Assembly (NCBI RefSeq): GCF_001611675.1
Contig: NZ_CP014766.1
Coordinates: forward strand, 3,906,001 to 3,970,000
From: Pontibacter akesuensis
Lineage (GTDB): Bacteria > Bacteroidota > Bacteroidia > Cytophagales > Hymenobacteraceae
Direction of reading: 5' to 3'
Length of the DNA: 64,000 nucleotides
Shown here: positions 52,366 through 60,702 of the stretch, in pieces
Layout of the letters: the number at the start of each line of letters is the position of its first letter
How positions within the stretch are numbered: the stretch's first letter is position 1
The notes under the pieces: generated by a model
Databases searched by the model: none
Seen by the model: the letters and a program-made list of their open reading frames with translations, nothing else
Told to the model about the DNA's origin: nothing
Program-made: the position numbers and the translations under genes

Positions 52366-53639
52366 AACTGCTGAACCACACCCTTTCGTACCTTGCGGCC
52401 ATACTTTTCGTGGTTATCACGGGCTGGTCGGCCCTGCTCTACTACAGCCTGCTCGATGAGATTTACGACAGCCTCGACGACGGGTTGGGAAACTATAAAC
52501 TGCTGATTATGCAGCGCGCGGCGGCAGACAGTACCATCCTGCAAAGAAGCAGCTTTGGAGAGAATAATTATGCCATCAAGCCCATCGCAGGTCCCAAGGT
52601 ATTCCGGGTGACGGATGTGTACAGCGACACGGCTATGTTTATGGTGAATGAGCAGGACTTTGAGCCGGTGCGCATGCTGAAGACTGTTTTCCGGCACAAC
52701 GGCAATTTTTACGAACTGCGGGTTATTAACTCAATGGTAGAGACCGATGACCTGGTGGAGGACCTGCTGGTATCTATCTTTTGGCTGTACCTGGGGCTTA
52801 TAGCTATTATTCTCGTTCTAAATAATTTCCTGCTGAAAAAGACATGGCAACCTTTTTACCGTTTGGTGCAGCAGCTCAGGGATTTCCGCCTGGAGAAGCA
52901 GCACCAGATCAAGTATGAGGAGACGCGCGTGGAGGAGTTTCAGGTGCTGCATGATGCCGTTTCGAAACTTATCCAGAACAGCACCGATACCTACCAGAGC
53001 CAGAAGCAGTTTATCGAGAACGCCTCGCACGAGCTGCAGACACCGCTGGCCATTAGCCTGAACAAGCTTGAGCTGCTGCTGGAGGAAAGCAACCTGACCG
53101 AGGAGCAACTGCGTCTGCTGGCCGGCGCAGTGAACAACCTGGAGCGTATGAAGCGGTTGAACAAGTCGCTGCTGCTGCTCTCCAAGATCGAGAACAGGCA
53201 GTTTCAGGTAGAGGAGGAAGTCAACATCAATCAGGTAATCAAAACCCTGCTTGATGATTTTTCTGATCAGGCCGAATACAAAGGCCTCGCCGTTACACTG
53301 GTGGAAGAAGGAGATTGCAGGGTGCGCATGAACCCTGATCTGGCAAGTGTGCTGCTTACGAACCTGCTCAAAAACGCTATCGTGCACAACCACCAGGAGG
53401 GCTTTGTGGAGGTAACCGTCAGCCGCGATAAACTGGTTGTCGCTAACAGTGGAAAGACTAGCGCCCTGAACGAGCAGCGCATGTTTTCTCGATTCCAGCA
53501 GGATAGTCCCAGCGAGGCCTCTACCGGACTTGGGCTTCCGATCGTGAAGGCCATTGCGAACCTTTACAGGTTTCAGGTAAAGTATAGCTTTACCGGTAAA
53601 CACATCCTAACGCTCTCTTTCCACCCGCCCCACCAATAA
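52362..53639 (+). CDS. Sensor histidine kinase, partner of the upstream regulator
   Basis: 425 residues. Two membrane helices (about 8-28 and 135-158) enclose a periplasmic sensor of about 105 residues; then a short linker, HisKA with His223 in NASHELQTPLA, and a HATPase with NLLKNAIVHN, a shortened G1 region (VVANSGK) and TGLGLPIVKAI. The DNG-type G1 box is degenerate, as in many Bacteroidota kinases of this type. It probably controls envelope genes, and the downstream PepSY-like lipoprotein is a natural target. Confidence 0.94.
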   Translation: MKLLNHTLSYLAAILFVVITGWSALLYYSLLDEIYDSLDDGLGNYKLLIMQRAAADSTILQRSSFGENNYAIKPIAGPKVFRVTDVYSDTAMFMVNEQDFEPVRMLKTVFRHNGNFYELRVINSMVETDDLVEDLLVSIFWLYLGLIAIILVLNNFLLKKTWQPFYRLVQQLRDFRLEKQHQIKYEETRVEEFQVLHDAVSKLIQNSTDTYQSQKQFIENASHELQTPLAISLNKLELLLEESNLTEEQLRLLAGAVNNLERMKRLNKSLLLLSKIENRQFQVEEEVNINQVIKTLLDDFSDQAEYKGLAVTLVEEGDCRVRMNPDLASVLLTNLLKNAIVHNHQEGFVEVTVSRDKLVVANSGKTSALNEQRMFSRFQQDSPSEASTGLGLPIVKAIANLYRFQVKYSFTGKHILTLSFHPPHQ

Positions 53640-53715
53640 GCTTCTCCTTTATTTAAGATTATTTTTAAACCTCACGTATCTCACCCGATTCCCAATTCTC
53701 TACAGATTCGGCCTT

Positions 53716-53723
53716 TACCTTTG
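53716..53723 (+). promoter_or_regulatory. -7 element for the PepSY-like gene
   Basis: TACCTTTG, a full TAnnTTTG match, 40 bases before the ATG at 53763. So this gene is not simply part of the kinase operon. Confidence 0.5.
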
Positions 53724-53762
53724 TTAGGTATCTTCATTATAAGACCTAAAAAAGAGAATGTT

Positions 53763-54218
53763 ATGAATCTAAATATAATAGCACTCGCCGCTGCCTGTTC
53801 GCTTATGTTTATTTTTTCTTCCTGCGCCAGCCAGGATATTCCACAGGATAAAGTACCATCTGTAGTCGTAAACACTTTTGCGAAAGCTTACCCCACAGTT
53901 ACCCTGGTGGAGTGGCAGAAGCATGAGCAGGGATTCGAGGCAGAGTTTGACAGCGACACCACAGAGCTCACTGTACTGGTAGATAACAGCGGTACAATCG
54001 TGCAGACGAAAAGGGACCTAATGGTAGCGGAGCTTCCGGAGGCAATTCAACACACCCTGAACCTCAACTACAAAGACAAGAAGGTAGACGATGTGGAAAT
54101 AGTAGAAAAAGCCGGTCAGGCCTTTTACCAGGTGGAGCTGGACGCTATGTGGAGGGACACCAAACTTGTGTTTGATGAAGCTGGCGAAGAGCAGCAAAAC
54201 TTAAATTATTGGGAATAA
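53763..54218 (+). CDS. PepSY-like domain lipoprotein
   Basis: 151 residues from the ATG at 53763. The lipobox is FSSC (Cys about 20). The mature part begins with PSVVVNTFAKAYPTVTLVEW and repeats a similar pattern (ELPEAIQHTLNLNYKDKKVDDVEIVE), the two-fold helix-strand layout of the PepSY-like (DUF2874) group of Bacteroidota. It sits in the periplasm, anchored to a membrane. Related genes are often regulated by a neighbouring two-component pair, and the gene here follows one by 123 bases. Confidence 0.88.
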   Translation: MNLNIIALAAACSLMFIFSSCASQDIPQDKVPSVVVNTFAKAYPTVTLVEWQKHEQGFEAEFDSDTTELTVLVDNSGTIVQTKRDLMVAELPEAIQHTLNLNYKDKKVDDVEIVEKAGQAFYQVELDAMWRDTKLVFDEAGEEQQNLNYWE

Positions 54219-54298
54219 ATTAACATGGTTACAAGTATGGGCAGGAGACAATAAACGCCTGTTCATACTTGCCAGTCATACTCTTATAAATATAAACG

Positions 54299-55186
54299 AT
54301 GATAAACATACCATTTAAAAAGATAGCAGTTGCCGCCTCTTTAGCGGGAGCCATAACTTTTGGTGCTATAAAGTCTTTTGGCGATGCCCCGAAACCTGTT
54401 TCTACAATAGAAACGACGGAGGAGATGCTGCCCAAAAGTGTTGTAAAGTGGGAATTGCCCGCAGCACTGCGTGAAGTATCGGGTATCGCCCAGCTGCCCG
54501 ATAACCTGATGGCCTGTGTGCAGGATGAGGAGGGAGCCATTTACCTGTACGACCTGAACACTAAAGCGGTAAAGCGTAAGATTGCGTTCGCAGGGCCAGG
54601 CGACTACGAAGGCATAGCTGTGGATGGCAACACCGCCTACATCCTCCGAAGTGACGGCACCCTGATTGAAGTTGCAGCCTTTTTAGGACCCAAACCCGAA
54701 GTGACGACACACGCGTCGGTGCTGACACCGGAGCACAACACAGAGGGGCTGGCCCTGGACAAAAAGAATAACCGCCTGCTTGTTGCCGGCAAGGGCTTTG
54801 ACACCAGACTAGGAGACAACAAAGGGATATACGCCTTTGATCTGGGGAAAAGGAAAATGGCTCAAAAGCCTGTTATCACCATTCCGCTGGCGCAGAAGCA
54901 GTTTGCTGCAAAAGGCAAAAAGAAAAAGAGCAAGTACGATGTTTTCCAGCCTTCATCCCTGGAGATCCATCCGAAAACTGGAGAGCTATACTTGCTGGAT
55001 GCCGTGAATGAGCGGCTGCTGGTGCTAAGTGAAGCAGGCGCTATTCAGAGAGCTGTTGACCTGGATAAAGGACAACTGATGCAACCAGAAGGCCTTAGCT
55101 TCGACAGCAACGGAGCGATGTACATTGCCAGCGAAGGTGGTAAAAAAGGCACTGGGGTGATTGTAAAGTATGACAAAGGGATCTAA
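54299..55186 (+). CDS. SdiA-regulated-like beta-propeller protein
   Basis: 295 residues with an N-terminal hydrophobic segment (about 8-24) that is a signal peptide or anchor. The body reads as a beta propeller: REVSGIAQLPDNLMACVQDEEG, DYEGIAVDGNTAYILRSDGTL, HNTEGLALDKKNNRLLVAG, PSSLEIHPKTGELYLLD and MQPEGLSFDSNGAMYIASEGG, six blades, matching the SdiA-regulated family. A basic loop (KGKKKKSKYD) interrupts one blade. Periplasmic; the family's function is not known. It lies 81 bases after the PepSY gene, possibly in one transcript. Confidence 0.87.
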   Translation: MINIPFKKIAVAASLAGAITFGAIKSFGDAPKPVSTIETTEEMLPKSVVKWELPAALREVSGIAQLPDNLMACVQDEEGAIYLYDLNTKAVKRKIAFAGPGDYEGIAVDGNTAYILRSDGTLIEVAAFLGPKPEVTTHASVLTPEHNTEGLALDKKNNRLLVAGKGFDTRLGDNKGIYAFDLGKRKMAQKPVITIPLAQKQFAAKGKKKKSKYDVFQPSSLEIHPKTGELYLLDAVNERLLVLSEAGAIQRAVDLDKGQLMQPEGLSFDSNGAMYIASEGGKKGTGVIVKYDKGI

Positions 55187-55367
55187 TAGAGAACCCTCAA
55201 TAATTGAGCAAGCGTAGCGATTGCAGCATCCAAAAGCCTTTGCTGTATCCGGTTGAAAGCGACTCGATCAATTATCAATACTAAACCCGGGGCAGCCTAA
55301 GCTCATCCCAGAAATATATTAGGCCTGGGCTGCCATACTTTTTTTCAGAGTAAATCAACTTACATGT

Positions 55368-56117
55368 ATGCCGGAAAACACCCAAGCCGAAAATAAACAA
55401 GCCACCGAAACAGGCATAGGAACAGATAAAGAGCATGACGCTAATAACGGCCAAAGCAAATGGCCTTTGATAGGGACTGTCCTACTTATCGGCGGCCTCG
55501 TTGCCGCTTACTTTGTCTTTCCAGGTTTTAAGGGTGGGGTGCAGGAAGCATGGGCTGTGCTCACAAGCGGGGATGAGCAGCGCATTTCGGCATGGGTGGA
55601 GCAGTTCGGTTTCTGGGGGCCGTTCTTTATTGTACTGGCCATGGTAGCGCAGATGTTTCTGCTGGTTATTAATGTAGTGGCGCTGATGCTGGTGGCCATT
55701 ATTGCATACGGTCCTGTTTGGGGCTCTGTGATTGCAGTGGTGGCCGTGGGGGTGGCGTCTACCATCGGCTACTGGCTGGGGCGTAGTCTGGGGCAGGCGG
55801 GCGTGAGCAGGCTCATCGGCGAAAAAACAGAGCGCAAGGTTGAAGGTTTCATGGAGGAGTACGGCATTTGGGCAATTATCATCGCCAGGATATCGCCATT
55901 CCTCTCAAACGATGCTGTGAGCTTTGTGGCCGGCATCGCCAGAATGGGTTACCTCAGGTTTATCGCCGCTACCCTGGCAGGCATCATCCCGCTGACACTG
56001 CTGCTGGCCTGGCTGGGGGAGAACAGCGAACGCCTTAAAACAGGGCTAATCTGGGTATCCGGCGTAAGCCTTGCGTTCTTTATTGGTTACATCCTTTACA
56101 AGAAGTATGGCAGGTAA
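55368..56117 (+). CDS. TVP38/DedA-type (VTT domain) membrane protein
   Basis: 249 residues. An acidic, Gln/Glu-rich cytoplasmic N-tail (1-32) precedes helices at about 33-51 and 80-110, the re-entrant glycine-rich region (IAYGPVWGSVIAVVAVGVASTIGYWLGRSLG) and the family motif ARISPFLSNDAVSFVAGIARM, then two helices. This is the VTT fold shared by TVP38/TMEM64 and DedA proteins, several of which act as lipid scramblases or flippases. The motif Arg and Pro are kept. Inner membrane; lipid specificity unknown. Confidence 0.9.
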   Translation: MPENTQAENKQATETGIGTDKEHDANNGQSKWPLIGTVLLIGGLVAAYFVFPGFKGGVQEAWAVLTSGDEQRISAWVEQFGFWGPFFIVLAMVAQMFLLVINVVALMLVAIIAYGPVWGSVIAVVAVGVASTIGYWLGRSLGQAGVSRLIGEKTERKVEGFMEEYGIWAIIIARISPFLSNDAVSFVAGIARMGYLRFIAATLAGIIPLTLLLAWLGENSERLKTGLIWVSGVSLAFFIGYILYKKYGR

Positions 56118-56168
56118 AGTCAGAGCCTGCACCTGCCGTAAAATTTGCACTTTAAACACCTTTACACT

Positions 56169-56252
56169 ATGAAAATGAAGCAAGTAAGAATTATATTTTT
56201 TATTATCATCCTAGCCTTATCTGCTATACTAGTAACTGAACTGATGTACTGA
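56169..56252 (+). CDS. 27-residue single-helix membrane peptide
   Basis: A short frame of ATG plus 26 codons: a basic start (MKMKQVR), a purely hydrophobic stretch of about 15 residues (IIFFIIILALSAILV) and the end TELMY. It lies 51 bases after the TVP38 gene on the same strand, too short for normal gene finders. Composition and position fit a membrane microprotein co-transcribed with the TVP38 gene. There is no independent evidence of translation. Confidence 0.4.
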   Translation: MKMKQVRIIFFIIILALSAILVTELMY

Positions 56253-56395
56253 TGTGGTGCAAGTATAAATCTCTGCTTTCAGAACTGTGTATAGTTGGGG
56301 ATTATGTTCTTGCTAGCCAAGGCTAAAGTTCAGTCTCTTGGCAGTTGGTAAATCAAGTATACATGAGGTAATGCGGTAAAAGAAGTTGTAATAAT

Positions 56396-56441
56396 AAAAC
56401 AAAAGAACTCTCGGTGGACTTACTGTGAGTTCTTTTGTTTT
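56396..56441. terminator. Terminator after the TVP38 unit
   Basis: A perfect 15-bp stem (56396-56410 with 56427-56441), A-rich outside left and T-rich outside right, usable in both directions. Confidence 0.82.
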
Positions 56442-56534
56442 GAGCAATAAACAATTGAAAGTAAGCTACTAGGCGTTGTCAGTTTCGTATAACAAACAAA
56501 AGGTTAGGTGCGGCCCACAGGCGAAAACTGGATT

Positions 56535-57059
56535 ATGGTGAAGCTTAGAATATTGTTTTATTTGCTGTCGGCCAGTATGGTGCTAAGTTTGTCTTGCGCT
56601 GAATCAGACCCTGAGCCTGTGGCTACTTTCAAATTTACTGTGAACGGAACATTGCTGGAATGGAATGGGCCGGGTAATGGCATTCCGGTTTGCGTGCTGT
56701 GCGGTCCCGGTCTCTCGAATTACGCCTCCTATTTCGTACTTCACTCCAGTGCTCCTCAAATGTATGGCGAGGCCTTAATTCTGCAACTTAATGCCGCTTC
56801 GCTGGAAACCAAAACATATAGCGATACAGTAAGCACTGCTGTCGATTCTTTGGAAGCTACGCACAGGCTTTACCTGCCAACTCTAAAAGCAGCCGCAACA
56901 GAAGTAGGCGATTACGCATCAGTCACTTTTACATCCATAGAAAACGATAAATACTATAGTGGCACTTTGAGGGCAAGCCTCACCTCATCTCCTTTTGGCC
57001 CGGACGCACCCAAAGTCGAGATAGAAGGGGAGTTCAAAAATGTAAGAGGAAGCTTATAG
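56535..57059 (+). CDS. Hypothetical lipoprotein
   Basis: 174 residues from the ATG at 56535 (nine in-frame codons upstream do not look like signal sequence). Lipobox SLSC (Cys about 21). The mature part is Ser/Thr-rich and beta-strand-like, with a CVLC pair near residue 53 and an ending VEIEGEFKNVRG that resembles small beta-sandwich lipoproteins of Bacteroidota (DUF6252-like), though I cannot assign the family with confidence. It is anchored in the envelope. The gene follows a terminator and precedes another lipoprotein gene by 90 bases. Confidence 0.75.
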   Translation: MVKLRILFYLLSASMVLSLSCAESDPEPVATFKFTVNGTLLEWNGPGNGIPVCVLCGPGLSNYASYFVLHSSAPQMYGEALILQLNAASLETKTYSDTVSTAVDSLEATHRLYLPTLKAAATEVGDYASVTFTSIENDKYYSGTLRASLTSSPFGPDAPKVEIEGEFKNVRGSL

Positions 57060-57149
57060 ACAAGAAGCTGCGGCTGCCGCCATAGTTTGAACCTGCTTCT
57101 GGGACAGATATTTTAATGTATAGCCATACCTCCTAAATGTTTATGTACC

Positions 57150-58175
57150 ATGGCAGCAAAATGGCTTTCTAACAAATGTATCATAGCAGGAATGGTAATG
57201 TTGCTGCTGGCCTGTGAAAAAGAGGAGAGGCCACAGTCTGAGGCTGTTATGGTTACTACTTTTGCAGGACGTGGAGAAGGTTTGGTCGATGGCGCCGGTA
57301 TCCAGGCACGGTTTAATGGACCTAGAGGTGTTGCAACAGATGCCCAAGGCAATATATACGTGGCTGATGCAGCGAATAACGTCGTCAGAAAGATTACACC
57401 CGCAGCCGAGGTAACCACACTGGCAGGCAGTGGGGAACTGGGCCACAAAGATGGACCTGGCAGCACCGCACAATTCACTAATCTTGACGCCATAGCAACT
57501 GATGCACAGGAAAATATCTATGTTACGGACTTTAACCGTGTCCGCAAGATTACTCCGTCGGGAGATGTAAGCACGGTGGCAGGAGGAGGCGCACCCGGCT
57601 ATGCTGATGGAGATATAAGTGTGGCCAAGTTCACTGCCTTAACAGGTATAGCGGTGGATGTGCAAGGGAATATTTACGTGTCGGATCTGGAAAACCAACG
57701 TATCCGCCAAATATCTCCGGAGGGAAAGGTCAGAACGTTGGCGGGAAGCGGAAAGCCGGGTTTTGCTGATGGAACAGGCAGCGCCGCACAGTTCAATTAT
57801 CCCAGAGGGTTGACCATCGATAACCAGGGCAACCTTTACCTGATCGATTCTGTGGATGACCACATTCGAAAAATAACGCTGGCGGGGGTGGTAAGTACCC
57901 TGGCTACTGTAAGGGATGCGGCCGGAATCGCAACGGATGAATTGGGGAACATCTATGTAACTGAAGCAGCGCTTACCCCGGAGTTCCATCGTATCCACAA
58001 GATTTCTCCTTCGGGTACAACGAGCGTTTTGGCCGGTCATGCTTCCGGCTATGCTGATGGCAACGGATCAACTGCTCTGTTTGATACCCCTGTGGGTATA
58101 GCCCTTGATGAGAGGGGGAACATCTACGTTTCGGAATACCGGCCAAACCGGATCAGGAAAATTTCCTTCAATTAA
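57150..58175 (+). CDS. NHL-repeat lipoprotein
   Basis: 341 residues. Lipobox LLAC (Cys22). Six NHL-type repeats follow, each with GNIYVAD-like or GNLYLID-like strands separated by VRKIT-type and TLAGSGxxGxxDG-type turns, so the protein is a six-bladed propeller outside the inner membrane. NHL propellers bind proteins or glycans; no enzyme residues are evident. Probably co-transcribed with the lipoprotein gene just upstream. Confidence 0.9.
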   Translation: MAAKWLSNKCIIAGMVMLLLACEKEERPQSEAVMVTTFAGRGEGLVDGAGIQARFNGPRGVATDAQGNIYVADAANNVVRKITPAAEVTTLAGSGELGHKDGPGSTAQFTNLDAIATDAQENIYVTDFNRVRKITPSGDVSTVAGGGAPGYADGDISVAKFTALTGIAVDVQGNIYVSDLENQRIRQISPEGKVRTLAGSGKPGFADGTGSAAQFNYPRGLTIDNQGNLYLIDSVDDHIRKITLAGVVSTLATVRDAAGIATDELGNIYVTEAALTPEFHRIHKISPSGTTSVLAGHASGYADGNGSTALFDTPVGIALDERGNIYVSEYRPNRIRKISFN

Positions 58176-58585
58176 AGAAGCTGCTACTTGTTGGAGCCAA
58201 CGCAAACCAAGTAGATGTGCCGCAAGTAGAGGTCGTGTACTACGGTGCCTGTGCTGGAGTAGAGTATTTTCCCCTATCCTACAAGTTTTAATGTCGGCCC
58301 GCTCAAAGGCCCCGGCACAGAAAAGTACAAACAACCATGTCATACTTCCGAACAATCCTGCTATATTTCATTTGAAATAGGGACAGCTAATTACCGCTTT
58401 TCATATCTGAGCTGCATGTTAAAAATTAACATGCATGGCATGAAGTACTTATAGCTTGGTGGAGCTGATTTAGCAGCCGGAAGCTGCGGGAGTTCAGTAT
58501 CTTTAGCTGGGCGGAGTAAGGCAAAAGAAAATTTATACTTAAAGGCAAGGCTCCGGCGAGTGAAGCGTTAGAATAAAAAAATTAC
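58176..58585. other. Intergenic region before mreB
   Basis: It contains a small palindrome TATTTCATTTGAAATA (about 58364-58379) and a near-consensus -7 element TATCTTTA at about 58499, which could start the mreB transcript, plus TTTATACTT near 58533. The 95-codon minus frame overlapping here is a shadow of the NHL gene. Confidence 0.45.
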
Positions 58586-59608
58586 ATGGGATTACTGAAT
58601 TACTTTAGCCAGGGAATTGCCATAGATCTAGGCACGGCAAATTTTCTGGTCATACATGAAGACAAGATTGTGGTGGATGAGCCCTCTATTGTGGCTTTTG
58701 ACAGAAGAACAGGAAAGATGATTGCCGTGGGGCGAAAAGCCATGCAAATGCAAGGAAAGGCCCACGATGACATCCGGATTGTGCGTCCCCTTAAGGACGG
58801 CGTTATAGCTGACTTCCATGCCGCCGAGCAGATGATAAAAGGCATGCTGCAAATGGTTAGCAATGGGAAAAGCCGGTTTACACCTTCTTACAAGATGGTG
58901 ATTTGCGTACCCTCTGGCACCACAGAGGTGGAAAAGCGCGCTATCCGTGATTCCGCCGTGATTGCCGGCGCTCGGGAGGTGCACCTGGTGCACGAGCCTA
59001 TTGCGGCTGCCGTCGGCATAGGGCTGGACGTGGAAGAGCCAACCGGGCACATGATTATCGATATTGGCGGGGGCACCACCGAGATTGCCGTGATTGCCTT
59101 AAGCGGGATAGTTTGCGACCAGTCGGTGCGGGTGGCGGGAGATACTTTTGATGCCGAGATTGTGCACTTTATGCGCCGCAAACACAACATCCTGATCGGT
59201 CAGCCTACAGCGGAACGTATAAAAGTGGAGGTGGGATCAGCCTTGCCTGAGTTACAGGACCCACCCGTTGATATAACCATTCGTGGCCGGGACCTGATGA
59301 CGGGCCTCCCCAAGCAGGTTTCTGTTTCGTATGTAGATGTGGCACACTGCCTGGACAGATCGCTCTCTAAAATAGAGGATGCTGTATTGAAAACCCTGGA
59401 GATCACGCCTCCCGAACTTTCCGGCGATATTCACCAGTCCGGTATTTTCCTCACCGGCGGCGGAGCGCTGCTTCGTGGCTTGGATAAAAGAATATCATCT
59501 AAAACCAAGCTCCCCACGCATGTGGTGGATGACCCGCTTCTGGCCGTGGTGAGAGGCACGGGCATTGCCTTGAAAAACATAGGCCGTTTTCAGTTCCTGA
59601 TGCGCTAG
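58586..59608 (+). CDS. mreB: Rod-shape protein MreB
   Basis: 340 residues, the full length of MreB. Actin-fold nucleotide motifs: DLGTANFLV (about 12-20), IGGGTTEIAVIAL (about 157-169) and GGGALLRGLDKRI near residue 292; also HLVHEPIAAAVG. It polymerises under the inner membrane and guides cell-wall synthesis. mreC, mreD and the PBP2 gene, which usually follow it, are absent: the next gene is convergent. So this is a solitary mreB, possibly a second copy besides a complete mre operon elsewhere. Confidence 0.95.
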   Translation: MGLLNYFSQGIAIDLGTANFLVIHEDKIVVDEPSIVAFDRRTGKMIAVGRKAMQMQGKAHDDIRIVRPLKDGVIADFHAAEQMIKGMLQMVSNGKSRFTPSYKMVICVPSGTTEVEKRAIRDSAVIAGAREVHLVHEPIAAAVGIGLDVEEPTGHMIIDIGGGTTEIAVIALSGIVCDQSVRVAGDTFDAEIVHFMRRKHNILIGQPTAERIKVEVGSALPELQDPPVDITIRGRDLMTGLPKQVSVSYVDVAHCLDRSLSKIEDAVLKTLEITPPELSGDIHQSGIFLTGGGALLRGLDKRISSKTKLPTHVVDDPLLAVVRGTGIALKNIGRFQFLMR

Positions 59609-59657
59609 TTTATACTTGACGCAGTCTCCAAAAGTATCTTTAACCTACAAGTATAAA
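59609..59657. repeat. Inverted pair of CAAGTATAAA motifs after mreB
   Basis: TTTATACTTG (59609-59618) and CAAGTATAAA (59648-59657) are exact complements and flank about 29 bases. The left copy begins directly after the mreB stop codon, as at the metallophosphoesterase gene. Confidence 0.7.
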
Positions 59658-59708
59658 GTCAGGCATTCCTGAAGCTTGCGAAACAAGAAGCAGCAAGTAT
59701 GAGTGTTC

Positions 59709-59753
59709 TATAGAAAAGGCCGTTCCACTGAAGGTGGAGCGGCCTTTTCTATA
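59709..59753. terminator. Bidirectional terminator
   Basis: A 20-bp stem with one G-U pair (59709-59728 with 59734-59753) and a 5-base loop, between mreB and the convergent pseudouridine synthase gene. Confidence 0.85.
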
Positions 59754-59845
59754 AGTATAACTGTAACTTAACTTAAGATGTACTGCCTTCTGCGTGATAG
59801 TCTTTTAAGGAAACACTATAGGGTGGGGGAAGTATGGCCGCAGCC

Positions 59846-60553
59846 TCAGCAAGCTACTTCCTGAATCAAGCGCTTAATTTCTTCCTTTGTGAGGTGCCGC
59901 CACGCCCCCGGTGACAGATCGCCTAATTCGAGGTTGATGATGCGGGTGCGCACAAGTTTCTTCACCTCATATCCGAGCTTGTAGCACATGCGCCTGATTT
60001 GGCGGTTTAGCCCCTGGGTCAACACAATGGTGAAAGTTATTTCATCTACCTGCCGCACGAGAGCAGCCCTTGTGGTTTTTCCCATAATAACGATACCGGC
60101 AGCAAGCTGCTCCAGTGCCTGCTGTGTGAGTGGATGGTCTACGGTTACCTGGTACTCTTTTTCCTGTAGCGTCTCCGCATGAAGGATTTTGTACAGCGTT
60201 CCGCCGTCGTTGGTGAGCAGCATAAGCCCCTCCGATGCTTTATCCAGCCGCCCTACCGGAAACAGGCTCTGCGGAAAATTCAGCGCCTGCAGCAGGTTGT
60301 CCTTTACATCGGGGTTCATGGTGGATTCTACTCCGCATGGCTTGTGGTAGGCAAGGTAGATATTCTCCCGCGGGGCTTTGATAACCCGCCCGTCCAGTTT
60401 AACCTCATCCTCGGGGAGCAGCGCCTGGGTTAAGGTCCCTCTGTGGCCGTTCACCAGCACCCTTCCCGAAAGTATAAAGCCAATGGCTTCTTTATTGGAA
60501 ACGCTAAGTTGCTGCACAACATAATGCTTTAAAGACGAAGTATAGGCTTTCAT
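59846..60553 (-). CDS. RluF-type pseudouridine synthase
   Basis: 235 residues. The N-terminal S4 RNA-binding domain (about 1-60; LSVSNKEAIGFILSGRVLVNG) is followed by the catalytic domain with GRLDKASEGLMLL, where Asp about 101 is the catalytic residue, and with QGLNRQIRRMCYKLGYEV, the RsuA/RluB/E/F group signature. It isomerises uridine in ribosomal RNA; the closest E. coli type by layout is RluF, but RluB or RluE targets cannot be excluded. Cytoplasmic, monocistronic. Confidence 0.92.
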   Translation of the reverse strand: MKAYTSSLKHYVVQQLSVSNKEAIGFILSGRVLVNGHRGTLTQALLPEDEVKLDGRVIKAPRENIYLAYHKPCGVESTMNPDVKDNLLQALNFPQSLFPVGRLDKASEGLMLLTNDGGTLYKILHAETLQEKEYQVTVDHPLTQQALEQLAAGIVIMGKTTRAALVRQVDEITFTIVLTQGLNRQIRRMCYKLGYEVKKLVRTRIINLELGDLSPGAWRHLTKEEIKRLIQEVAC

Positions 60554-60702
60554 GTATAGCAGAGAAAACTGATAAAGAACCTGGTTATTTTAAAACAGCA
60601 TCTTTGTTGATGTAGAAGAGAACTGCATCTTGAATTGAACATGGTTGCGTCAGCAAAAGCTAATCAAGAATATCTGGCCCAACCGGCCTGTGGCAAAGCA
60701 TT

